A DNA stretch of 64,000 nucleotides from Patiria pectinifera (Eukaryota > Echinodermata > Asteroidea > Valvatida > Asterinidae). The translations under genes were made by a program, and so were the position numbers. A model generated the notes under the pieces. The model did not search any database and had not been told where the DNA came from. It worked only from the letters and a program-made list of their open reading frames with translations. Positions 23,641-33,395 of the stretch are shown here, piece after piece (the first letter of the stretch is position 1; every line of letters begins with the position of its first letter). The stretch is taken from the NCBI GenBank assembly GCA_029964075.1, contig CM057148.1:30745916-30809915 (forward strand), given 5' to 3'.

Positions 23641-25760
23641 TTGTTTAGTTAACACTGATCTTGACCTGTGGCACCCCCCTCCCTCTGAATTACAACTGGT
23701 TTCACAGGGTACACCAAGTCTAAATTGAGTTATCGTGATGACAAGTGTTTCTTTTGTTTTAGCCATATTGACCTTGACCTTTGACTGGTAACCCCAAAAT
23801 TCAATAGGCTTCTTGGGCGTACCCCTAGCAAGCCACCTGTCAAGTTTTATGACAATCGATCAAGTCTTCCTTGAGTTATCGTGATGACAAGCATTTCTTT
23901 TGTTTAAGCCATATTGATCTTGACCTTTGACCTGTAACCCCCAAATTCAATAGGCTTCTTGGGGGTTCCACTAGCAAGCCATCTTTAAAGTTTCATGACA
24001 ATACATCAATGCTAATTTGAGTAATCGTGATGACAAGCATTTCTTTTGTTTACGTTATCATAATGCATTTCTTTTGTTTTAGCCATATTGACCTTGACCT
24101 TTGACTGGTAACCCCCAAATTCAATAGGCTTCTTGGGCGTACCCCTAGCAAGCCACCTGTCAAGTTTTATGACAATCCATCAAGTCTTCCTTGAGTTATC
24201 GTGATGACAAGCATTTCTTTTGTTTTAGCCATATTGACCTTGACCTTTGACCTATAACCCCCAAATTCAATAGGCTTCTTGGGAGTTCCACTAGCAAGCC
24301 ACCCGTCAAGTTTTATGACAATCCATCAAGTCTTCCTTGAGTTATCGTGATGACAAGCATTTCTTTTGTTTTAGCCATATTGACCTTGACCTTTGACCTG
24401 TATCCCCCAAATTCAATAGGCTTCTCGAGGGTTCCACTAGCAAGCCATCTTTAAAGTTTCATGACAATACATCAATGCTAATTTGAGTTATCGTGATGAC
24501 AAGCATTTCTTTTGTTTTAGCCATATGGACCTTGACCTTTGACCTGTAACCCCCAAATTCAATAGGCTTCTTGGGGATTCCACTAGCAAGCCATCTTTAA
24601 AGTTTCATGACAATACATCAATGCTAATTTGAGTAATCGTGATGACAAGCATTTCTTTTGTTTACGTTATCATAATGCATTTCTTTTGTTTTAGCCATAT
24701 TGACCTTGACCTTTGACTAGTTAGCAACAAATTCGAGAGGGTTCTGAGTCGTAATCCTAGTAAGCCCCCTGTCAAGTTTTATGACAATCCATCAAGTCTT
24801 CCTTGAGTTATCGTGATGACAAGCATTTCTTTTGTTTTAGCCATATTGACCTTGACCTTTGACCTATAACCCCCAAATTCAATAGGCTTATTGGGGGTTC
24901 CACTAGCAAGCCATCTTTAAAGTTTCATGACAATACATCAATGCTAATTTGAGTTATCGTGATGACAAGCATTTCTTTTGTTTTAGCCATATTGACCTTG
25001 ACCTTTGACCTGTAACCCCCAAATTCAATAGGCTTCTTGGGGATTCCACTAGCAAGCCATCTTTAAAGTTTCATGACAATACATCAATGCTAATTTGAGT
25101 AATCGTGATGACAAGCATTTCTTTTGTTTACGTTATCATAATGCATTTCTTTTGTTTTAGCCATATTGACCTTGACCTTTGACTAGTAACCCCCAAATTC
25201 AATAGGCTTCTTGGGCGTACCCCTAGCAAGCCACCTGTCAAGTTTTATGACAATCCATCAAGTCTTCCTTGAGTTATCGTGATGACAAGCATTTCTTTTG
25301 TTTTAGCCATATTGACCTTGACCTTTGACCTATAACCCCCAAATTCAATAGGCTTATTGGGGGTTCCACTAGCAAGCCATCTTTAAAGTTTCATGACAAT
25401 ACATCAATGCTAATTTGAGTTATCGTGATGACAAGCATTTCTTTTGTTTTAGCCATATTGACCTTGACCTTTGACCAGTAACCCCCAAATTCAATAGGCT
25501 TCTTTGGGAACCCACTAGTAAACTACCTGCTAAGTTTCGTGACAATCCATCAAGTTTATCTTGAGTTATCTTGATGAAAGCATTTTCTTTTGTTTTAGCC
25601 ATATTGACCTTGACCTTGTACATGTGGCCCTCAAATTCAATAGGCTTCTTGGGGAATCCACTATCAAACTAAATGCCAAGTTTCATGACAATCCATCAAG
25701 TCTATCTTGAGCTATCGTGATGAAAGCAAAAGTGTGACATACACACACACACACACACAC
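23640..25760. repeat. About 148-bp satellite array with TTGACCTTGACCTTTGAC cores, ending in (AC)n
   Basis: About thirteen monomers, spaced mostly 146-170 bp, share GTGATGACAAGCATTTCTTT, AGCCATATTGACC, TTGACCTTTGACC, CCCCCAAATTCAATAGGCTT and CATGACAAT. Two monomer types alternate: one with CACCTGTCAAGTTTTATGAC and one with CATCTTTAAAGTTTCATGAC. Some carry an extra TACGTTATCATAATGCATTT insert (about 24050, 24660 and 25130), which suggests higher-order units. An AC dinucleotide tract closes the array at about 25739-25760. Confidence 0.85.
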
Positions 25761-25764
25761 TCCA

Positions 25765-26470
25765 AAATTTGTATCCTTGTGGAGACATTTCTTTGTTCCC
25801 GTGTAGTAAAGTGTTCAATTTTGAAAGTGAATTTTCAAAATGCTCTTATTTTAACCAGAATAAGTTTCCTGGGCTGAAATTTGGAATTAATATCCCTTTT
25901 CTAAAACTCTTCCATCTGCGACAAATAAACACAGCTTGGAAATTCCTAGTTTTTGAGTAAAACCCATATATCTATTTCGTGAAAACCTTGTGGAGACCTA
26001 TTCATCTATAGAAATTGCCCTGTGGAGACCTTTACAATGTTTTGTTCACTATTGTGTGTGAGTCTCCACAAGGCAGCGAATTTGTGGTCACACACACACC
26101 CACACACACACCCACACACGGAAGGACATGACAGAAACAGTATGCCCTTCGGCTTCGCCGGGGCATAAAAATATATGACTATGAACAATTGAAAACATTC
26201 AGGATAGATTCAAATGACAAGGATCTGCACATGTACATGTATGTCAGCTATACATGTATAAATCTCAATAAAGGTCAGTCATTGCAAGGTAGAAAAGACA
26301 CGGACTGAGAAACATTTCCAATTTTGTTAGGAAATACTTTTTTCTTGACTGTCCATAGAACACATATTGTACACATCTGCTAAATTGTCGTCAGGATACT
26401 TTATTTAACTGACATACAGAGCTTCGTAATTTGATTAGTGGAACCCACATCGTTTGACATTCATTATTTC
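25765..26470. other. Short CCTTGTGGAGAC repeats and CA-rich tract
   Basis: CTTGTGGAGAC recurs at about 25778, 25988 and 26022, and inverted (GTCTCCACAAGG) near 26061. A CACACACCC tract lies at about 26088-26118. No exon is supported. Confidence 0.4.
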
Positions 26471-26478
26471 CCCCGTAA

Positions 26479-26831
26479 GGCCAAAAAAAAAAAGTCTGCA
26501 GTTTCTGGTATGAAGCTTGCCTCAAAAGTGGTGCGACGACGTGGCTATTTTTTTATTTTTTTTTATTCAAATGTCGGCTGATGACTGCAAATGGTGCAAG
26601 ACTAAATTTAGTGCAAAATATTTGGGAGTCCAGAGAGGCCACTACTTGATCGTAACCCAATCTAAAAACATGTTAAAATTGTGCAGCAGCAGGATTCCAG
26701 TCAAACCAGTGAGTTTGGCAATTTGAAACATCATCTTACATTGAAAAAACAAACTTTTTCATTTTGCAAAAGCGAATGGCTAAGGGCGACGCGTACGCAT
26801 ACCAGAAACCAGAGACTTTTTTTTTTTGGCC
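26479..26831. mobile_element. PIF/Harbinger-like MITE (353 bp)
   Basis: The ends start with GGCCAAAAAAAAAAA. The inverted repeats extend about 35 bp, through GTCTGCAGTTTCTGGTATG on the left and its near inverse CATACCAGAAACCAGAGAC on the right. TAA flanks both sides (26476-26478 and 26832-26834), matching the 3-bp TWA duplication of the PIF/Harbinger group. It is nested inside the 17.9-kb element. Confidence 0.75.
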
Positions 26832-26893
26832 TAAGCTGGTGCTCATAAAGTCCCATTTGCCTTTTGGGAATGGGATTTACTGTTCATTGAATC

Positions 26894-27085
26894 AAATGAC
26901 AAGGATCTACATGTACATGTATGTCAGTTATATAAAAACCACAAGTACTGAGTCTCTTTAAATTGTGAAATGGCAGGATTATTACTGTGCTCGGTAAAAT
27001 CTGAACTCTTCCATTTTTCAAAGTCCAGATTTTACCTTGCGATAATATACCTCCCATTCCACCCTGAACGACTCAATATTTGTAT
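26894..27085. mobile_element. Small hairpin MITE next to the helicase stop
   Basis: The unit starts CAAATGACAAGGATCTACAT and contains the hairpin GGTAAAATCTGAAC...AAGTCCAGATTTTACC. It has an inverted relative at 33195-33395, and a third partial start lies near 26214. It is nested just downstream of the helicase stop codon. Confidence 0.6.
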
Positions 27086-27186
27086 AACATTCTTTCCGAT
27101 ATATGTACTCTGCTATGCAAACTTAATAACATACATTGTACACTTAATTATATGTACAGTTTTACTGCAGTGAATTCTGAATCCAC

Positions 27187-30100
27187 TCAGTCACTTTCAT
27201 CATCAGTGTGTTCTACGTGTGGTTCAGCATATTCATCAACAGCTTCATAACATTCATCATCACTAGAGTCGGTATCAGAAAGACCTTGGGTGACACAAGC
27301 ACTGCCAGTGGGTGATGAATTGATTAGGCTGCTGTTAAGAATAGCCCAAACACGTTCTCTTATTTCATTACTACTGAACACATATCTTTTACAGAAGTGT
27401 GAATAAGAAAATGCAAATGAAAGCTCATTTAAGATTTTGGCAATTGTGCTGGCTGACAGGCCACATGCTACATCAGGTCCAGTATATACATGTTTCAATG
27501 TACCAACCAGTTCTTCTCTCAGTTCTTGAAGACCATTTTGGACTGACGTGTATTCTTCTGGTGATACACAACGAGTCGGTACTTTGGAACCGACTGGTGA
27601 TGAGGGCACATGTAGCTTCTTTTTGAAGTTGTTCTCCACATATCTTGGAGGAGCCAAACAAGAAAGCTCTCCACAGCAGCAAGAAGCTGAACAGATATCG
27701 CAACAGTTATGTGCAACAATTTTGTGAGTTTGTGAGCCTGCTACTGAGAATGCTGCCTGGATTACTTCTCTTCTACATTGCTGTGTGGTAGTGAAGTCCT
27801 TCATCTGTTCCCCAAGGGGCGTTCTTCGGTAACCAGGGTACTGGATGAGAAGTGCTAAACTCTCTTGCCCATCACGGCCACCTCTACCACTCAGTTGAAT
27901 GTAATCATCTATGTCACTTGGTGTTCCAAAGATGACTACGTTGTGAACTCCTTTCACATCAACTCCTAGTCCAAAAGCTATTGTTGCAAATAACAACCGC
28001 ACAACTCCCTCAGGCTCCGAAAAGCTGAGAAGAATGTCCTCTTGAATATCACTCTCTGTATTAGTGTGATACATGTTGAAAAACTGGTGATGACTTGTTG
28101 GAAGCCGGGAGTAGAAAATGGAGTAAAGTTCAGCACACGTTTTCCTTGACTGACAGTACACAATGATACGCTCCATCTTTTCTTTTTTCCTGAACACTTC
28201 ATCACAAAGCCAGTCAAAGACTTCCTCCACATCTTTGAGCTTTGTGTTCAGGACAACATGCTTGATGTTGTCACGGATGGGACTCTGTTGAACAAGCACT
28301 GCATTTCTCATTTGCAGTGCATCAGCAACAGCCATTCGAGTGGAAAAACTTGCTGTCGCTGTCATGGCAGCAAACACAGTGCCAGGCTTCAATAGAGTTC
28401 GAAGTTGCCCAACTTCTCCATACAGCTTGCGGAAAGCACATGCCTTTTTTGATGATTGGCCCCTGTAACAAGATGAGGAACAAAAAAAAACCCAACACCA
28501 GCTTAGAATTATCTAGCACAGTATATTTACAAGATCAGGCACGGAGCCAGAAGGGGGGGGGGGAATAAACCCAGCTGTCTCCCCCCCCCCCCCCAATTAG
28601 TTTTTCATAGTACAAATTCATTAATTAAAGAAAATCTTAACCCCCCCCCCCATCTTAACTGGCATCCTCATGCAAGACCAAATTACTTGGAAAAACCATC
28701 CTCGAGCCTGCCTGTGGGCGACGGAGTGAGTGAGTGAGTGTAACACCCCCCCCCCCCCAGACACCAAAAAAATGATACTGGTAATCATGTCCATCTGTGC
28801 ACCAAATGCGTACAGAGCCGTACAGTTAGGGTACATGTATTTGTACACTTTCTGTAAGGCCAAAAAAATAAATATTCGGTCTCTGGTCAGACCAAAGTTC
28901 CAGAATTGGCACAGCCACGCGGCTTTTTTTTTTTTTTTTTTTTTTTTTTTCTTCAAGCTTGGATTGTACAGACAAGGTGTGGTACTATTTTGCTTTTTTG
29001 GTGTCCTCATGTACATTGGTCTCCTCCATAATTTGCCTTGGTGCTTTCGATCATTTGCCTTGGTGCAATTTCCCATTCCTTGGTGCTCTTTGGTACAAAA
29101 AAATGAGGAGGTGCGGAAATAGAGGGCGCTGTTGGAGCTACCGCAGAACATTTTGGAAAAAAAAAGAAAGATCGACGCGCATGCTTAAAATCGACGCACG
29201 GGCTTTTTTTTGTGGCCTAATATATATGTACATGGAGTATTAAAAGTGATCGGATTTGAACAGCGCTCCCATTGAAAGTATGGTACGAGTATGGTTTGGG
29301 ATTGCAAATCATTTGCCCAAGACTGAGCATTAAAGGTTTCAATATTTTCCCTGCAAAATCTAACCCCACTTGTGTGGCCTCTGTATTGCTGCGCTGTACG
29401 TTAGGCCACAAGTCTGGTTTCCCAATCTACTGTGAGGAGTTAGGTGCGAAACTTGCCCTTGAGGACTCCAGAAAGATGTCCAAATTTCTCTGAAAAATTG
29501 AAAAAAGATTACCTTATATTCCCGGAGGGCAAAAGATAAAGCATCACAGAATACAATCGTATGCAGTGGTGTGTGAACAAAAAATGCCCCAAAAAGGTGC
29601 GCCAGGCTTTGGACTAAACTCCCGTAGGTTGGAAAACCAGGTGTGTGGCCGAACATACAGCGCAGCAATACCGAGGCCACAGAAGTGGGGCTACATGTAT
29701 GCAAAATCTGAATGTCGGACACTTCGCCCCATTTCCACGTTGCCCCATGTCACTTCGCCCCTAACCACTTCGCCCCTAACCACTTCGCCCCATCCCCACA
29801 TCGCCCCATCCCCACTTCGCCCCATTCCCACTTCGCCCCATCCCCACTTCGCCCCATCCCCACTTCGCCCCAGCCGTTACATGTAAAAAGTAAAAAAAAA
29901 AATCTCATCTATTTTATTGGCTTAAAAACAATTCCAACAGATTCACTAATTGCTAACCAACGGAGAGAATTCTTTTTTTTTTTGGCCTAAAAGATCCAAC
30001 TTTGTTCCCAACCCGGCTATACCAACCCGTCTCCCACTTATCTGAGAACGACAATACCTTTGACATCCTAATTTCACTCGTGGAGGAACCAATCTACATG

Positions 30101-31019
30101 GGGTGAAGTGGGGATGGGGCGAAGTGGGGATGGGGCAAAGTGGGGATGGGGCGAAGCAGGGATGGGGCGATGTGGGGTTGGGGCGAAGTGGGGATGGGGC
30201 GAAGTGGTTAGGGGCGACGTGGAAATGGGGCGAAGCGTTAAGCGTCCGACACCCCAAAATTAGTACATATATTGTTGTCACTTTCTGATGATGGCGGATA
30301 CATGTAGGTCAATGCAGGAAAAAATTAGGGACATGCATATAATTCTTGGCAGGTCAACTGAAATTGGAAAGAAATAAAACGGAAAGATAAAAATAAAATA
30401 CTCACCACTTTGTGACACAATGAGTCTCGTCAATAAACAGGCCGCATACTCGATTGTAAACCGAGTCCAGTTGCAGGAACTCCCGTCCCTTAGGGCTGAA
30501 GAGGGCCTCCGGGCTTACAAACAAAAAGGAGTACTGGCCTGCAGCAGCATCGTCGATGTCTTGGTCAGTGAATTCCCCTATTACGATGGTGGAATCTATC
30601 CCCAATGTTTTAAGTCGTTCAGCTTGGTCCAAGGCCAATGATTTGAGAGGCACAATTACTATCGCGAGAGATTTGAAGGTGAAGTTGTTCATAAAATCAA
30701 AACAGAGCGGTACAGACTGAAAAATTAAGCTTTTACCGGAGCCGGTGGGTAAACAAACGAAGACGTCCTTGCCACCTAGTACAGCATCTATAGCTTCTGA
30801 CTGCTTCGGTTTCAAATTCTTCACGTTTAGCTTATCACAGGCATACTTTTTTTCGTCTTCGAATCGCTCGGTGTCAGTAGTAACACACACACTGGCACTG
30901 GCAGCCATTTGCACGATGTGTTTGACCATGTTTGACCTTACGTACCCTGACCCGTTAATATATTCAGGCCATCCATATCGCTGATTGGTCCTAGGAAAGT
31001 CTGCGGAGATAATTACCAT
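27187..31019 (-). CDS. RecQ-like DNA helicase carried by the transposon (2 exons, up to 629 aa)
   Basis: Exon 1 is 31019-30406 and exon 2 is 28462-27187. The GT/AG junction splits a Trp codon and keeps the frame. In order: KPKQSEAI (Q-like motif), LPTGSGKS (motif I, Walker A), VIVPLKSLALDQ (Ia), DETHC (motif II), MTATAS (III), IIVYCQSRKTCAEL (IV), FATIAFGLGVDVKGV (V) and QLSGRGGRDG (VI, arginine finger). A Cys-rich block follows (CRREV, then CCDICSASCCCGELSC) that fits the RecQ C-terminal zinc domain. The tail is acidic. The protein should unwind DNA with ATP. Its location inside the element, convergent with the transposase, suggests a role in transposition or in replicating the excised DNA (inference). 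Three starts are possible: 31019, 30929 or 30908; the last (MAASAS) is attractive. The 1.9-kb intron is packed with MITEs. Confidence 0.85.
28858..29217. mobile_element. Second PIF/Harbinger-like MITE (360 bp)
   Basis: GGCCAAAAAAATAAA at the left and TTTTTTTTGTGGCC at the right are flanked by TAA on both sides (28855-28857 and 29218-29220). The end structure is the same as that of the MITE at 26479-26831, but the interior differs and has a long poly-T. It lies in the helicase intron. Confidence 0.65.
29361..29695. repeat. Inverted-repeat element in the helicase intron
   Basis: The left arm has CCCCACTTGTGTGGCCTC and TATTGCTGCGCTGTACGTT (from 29361). It returns inverted at 29622-29695 (AACATACAGCGCAGCAATA, GAGGCCACAGAAGTGGGG). 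The arms are about 70 bp with an unrelated centre. Probably a foldback MITE. Confidence 0.65.
29713..30251. repeat. Foldback element whose arms are a 16-bp minisatellite
   Basis: The outer ends TGTCGGAC and GTCCGACA are inverted. The left arm (about 29720-29877) is a tandem array around ACTTCGCCCCATCCCC. The right arm (about 30098-30240) is the same array in reverse (GGGGATGGGGCGAAGT). The single-copy centre is about 220 bp. It lies in the helicase intron. Confidence 0.8.
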
Positions 31020-31049
31020 AAACTGGCCACGCCCTCAAAAACAAAATAT

Positions 31050-31310
31050 CCAAGACGTTACTTCTGTAATGTACCGCGTATAATTAATCGTCCGCGATCG
31101 ATATGCGCGCTGTGGTCCTGTGAAGTGCGCCCTCTGTTGATTGAAAACAATTGTTTTACAAAAGTATTCATTAGCGATCGATATGCGCGCTGTGGTCCTG
31201 TGAAGTGCGCCCTCTGTTGATTGAAAACAATTGTTTTACAAAAGTATTCATTAGTATGATTACACACGTACACAAACAAAGCAGATAGTAACGTCTTGGA
31301 ACCAAGACTA
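31050..31310. repeat. Right terminal module of the 17.9-kb transposon
   Basis: CCAAGACGTTACT at 31050-31062 is the perfect inverse of AGTAACGTCTTGG at 31287-31299, beside the terminal 18 bp. The layout mirrors the left end, but the arm sequence beyond CCAAGAC is different. It encloses an 80-bp tandem duplication. Confidence 0.75.
31094..31253. repeat. Perfect 80-bp tandem duplication
   Basis: Two identical 80-bp copies (31094-31173 and 31174-31253), starting GCGATCGATATGCGCGCTGT. They lie between the helicase start and the right end of the transposon. Identity of the copies implies a recent duplication, possibly of regulatory or binding sites. Confidence 0.9.
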
Positions 31311-31880
31311 GCTCTGTACATGTGCTGTACTTGTAGACTGGCCAAATACATCATGAATAGCGGAAAGGGTCACGTGCTCCATCATACAGATTAATGCCTC
31401 TAGAATCCATGAGAATGGCTACCATTACAATGTTAAACAAAATACTAGTTCACGAATACAATATTTTCTTCATCTATGCTTATTCGACAATGCGAATGTT
31501 AAATGAAATGTCTATTAAGCAAGCTCATTGCCATGACCGATCCTTCATGGAATGGGCTATATAACTTACCAGCGCCTAGAGGACATGTCATAAGCAGCAG
31601 ACAGGCTGCTTGCGAAGATGGCAGTTGCTAATAACACATACATCATCTCAGATATCTATGAGGATATACTGCCTGTTTCATCAGCGATCCCCGGTGTCTA
31701 AAACTTGTTTCTTTTGAACAATGGTTCCTCTCCAGCACGCCTATAATACTGCCTGTATAGTCTGTCTTTCCAACCGTTTATTTGTTATGGCGTCAAGCAT
31801 CGACCATCCATCACGCACACGTACAAATAATCTGTGGGTTGTGACAGTTCAAAGTACACCAAACATCTATACTAAAACAC
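31311..31880 (-). pseudogene. Ig-NACHT paralogue fragment: start of Ig domain 1, intron 1, signal-peptide exon and 5' flank
   Basis: Minus-strand sequence right of the transposon continues the exon broken at 13369 (CATGATGTATTTGGCC against CATGATGCATTTGGCC in the intact gene). The signal-peptide exon copy at 31643-31570 reads MYVLLATAIFASSLSAAYD and keeps its GTAAGT donor. It lacks two bases of the intact gene just before that donor, so the frame is off. The acceptor before Ig exon 1 is not conserved. Upstream similarity to the intact gene's flank (for example GGTTCAAAGTACACC against CAGTTCAAAGTACACC) runs to about 31880. A dead copy. Confidence 0.8.
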
Positions 31881-33194
31881 GTGATTATCAACCAGTTCTG
31901 GTAAATTTGCAGGTTTACGTTTGCATCATTGTTTGCGTAATGCAGAATCCCATTTTGTTTTCGGAATATTGCTACAAGGTTGAATTTACCTACCTTAAAG
32001 TGCCCAGCTATTATAACACATTGGGATCTCTGACCCTGATTGGAACACTGGTGTAAAACATCGGTGGTACTTTACAGTTACAGATAATCCCCTTAAAATA
32101 TTAATCACCGCTGTTGTCCACATAGGTTATCATTTTGTTTCTTTTTTTTTCAGTTGAAATTCTGTGAAGACTTGTATAAAGTCCATACGGCTTTCAAAAT
32201 ACGTTTGAAGGCAGTGGCATAAATATGTGGTGGGGGAGGGGTAGGGGATGACCAAAATCCAAACATAACCGGGTCGTAGAAATTCGAAAAGCAGGGACGG
32301 GGAGAGGGTGGACACCAAATTACACTATGGGGGCGCTGTTAATGATACAGATGCACATCTATATGTTCACTCGCGCTTAAATCAAAACACTTACATCAGA
32401 AAAAAATTCATTTCAACGACGGATATGAACCCCCACCCACTTGATTTACGCCCCTGTTTAAAGGCTGCAATTTTAGACGAATTTCGATCGAAAAAGATTG
32501 TATTAATAACTAGAGGACAATATTTTGTTATTCGAAAGATCACTGGCTTTTTAGGCTAGTTTTGAGTAAATGCATTTATAATACTTGTATATACCCGTAC
32601 GTAGCTGCCGCGGATCGCTTCGTCGTCGCCTATTATCAATGAATGCAGATGTTTTTGTGAATAGAGCCTCGCACTTTTATTTGAAATCATTTTAAATTCA
32701 TTGACGGGCCAACAAGTCGTCATTTTTTCTGTATATATTTAAAACCACGAGCTCTTCGGCACCCGACATTCGTATATTGTCCGCAATTTAATTTCGGGAG
32801 AATGTTGAAAAACAAATGACGCCAGAAAAGGCACTTTCCTGATTGGTTAACAATAACAGTTGCCACATTACAAGGCATAACAGAGAAAAATGGGATACAT
32901 GTATTCCCATAGAAATATTACTTACTATGAGATAGATTCTAAATTAAAAGGATTACACAGAAAGAGAAGAACGAAAAAAATCACACAAAAACAAAGTCTT
33001 ACCCAAAGTGGTGGAAAAAGAAAAGCTAATCTTAAAAAAAAAAAAGCGCATGACATCAAACTGATATTGATATGTCAGTTTCTCTTTTGAAATGGTCGAG
33101 TTGTTTCCTTTATTACTCTTACTTTCATTGTAAAATTAAATATTCATTCAAAGGGCTCTTTTCAATCGTTACATCACATAAGCAACTGCGGCGT
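31881..33194. other. No gene recognised
   Basis: AT-rich sequence with short ORFs only. None shows a domain, a hydrophobic pattern or a supported splice structure. Confidence 0.4.
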
Positions 33195-33395
33195 ATCGCA
33201 GTATAGTATACAAATATTGAGTTGCTCAGCGTGGAATGGGAGGAATATCATCGCGAGGTAAAATCTGGACTTTTCCATTTCACGAGGCGAAGCCGAGTGA
33301 ACTGGAAACGTCCAGATTTTACCGAATTTATTTCACAATTGAAAGCCACTCAATATTTGTTTTATATAACTGACATATACATCCTTGTCATTTGA
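33195..33395. mobile_element. Hairpin MITE, inverted relative of 26894-27085
   Basis: GGTAAAATCTGGACTTTT and its near inverse AAACGTCCAGATTTTACC (about 33257-33321) flank a loop with CGAGGCGAAGCCGAG. On the opposite strand it aligns with the MITE near the helicase stop, including CAAATGACAAGGAT, TCAGTTATATAAA and CTCAATATTTGTAT. Confidence 0.65.

Larger units (their letters stand above)
13370..31310. mobile_element. 17.9-kb autonomous-looking DNA transposon with DUF6589-like transposase and RecQ-like helicase
   Basis: The left end TAGTCTTGGTTCCAAGAC (13370-13387) and right end GTCTTGGAACCAAGACTA (31293-31310) are perfect 18-bp inverted repeats. Both flanks carry GCTCTGTAC (13361-13369 and 31311-31319), a perfect 9-bp target duplication. 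The paralogous empty site, CCCGCTCTGTACATG, is present once in the intact Ig-NACHT exon near 9345-9357. The element therefore landed inside Ig exon 1 of a paralogue. It encodes a plus-strand transposase gene and a minus-strand helicase gene, converging on a 6.6-kb non-coding centre. Both genes read without breaks, and the ends and duplication are identical, so the insertion looks recent. A transposase plus a helicase resembles the helicase-bearing Academ lineage (AcademH) as I remember it. That assignment is unverified; a KDZ-type element is the alternative. Confidence 0.9.

Noticed and set aside
23640-25760. A CRISPR-like array
   Set aside because: The units are tandem and diverged without unique spacers of fixed length, and the context is eukaryotic.
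29566-30281. ORFs with SPHRPIPTSPH-type repeats
   Set aside because: They are translations of the 16-bp minisatellite arms on either strand.
13370-31310. Reading the element as a RAG-like (ProtoRAG) transposon
   Set aside because: ProtoRAG elements give 5-bp duplications and encode RAG1/RAG2-like proteins. Here the duplication is 9 bp and the proteins are DUF6589-like and RecQ-like.
13370-31310. Reading the element as a Helitron because it codes for a helicase
   Set aside because: Helitrons lack terminal inverted repeats and target duplications and use a Rep-Pif1 fusion. This helicase has RecQ motifs (DETHC, GRGGRDG and a Cys-rich block) and the element has TIRs.
13370-31310. Reading the large element as a Polinton
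   Set aside because: No polymerase B, integrase or capsid-type gene is seen, the TIRs are only 18 bp and the duplication is 9 bp rather than 6 bp.
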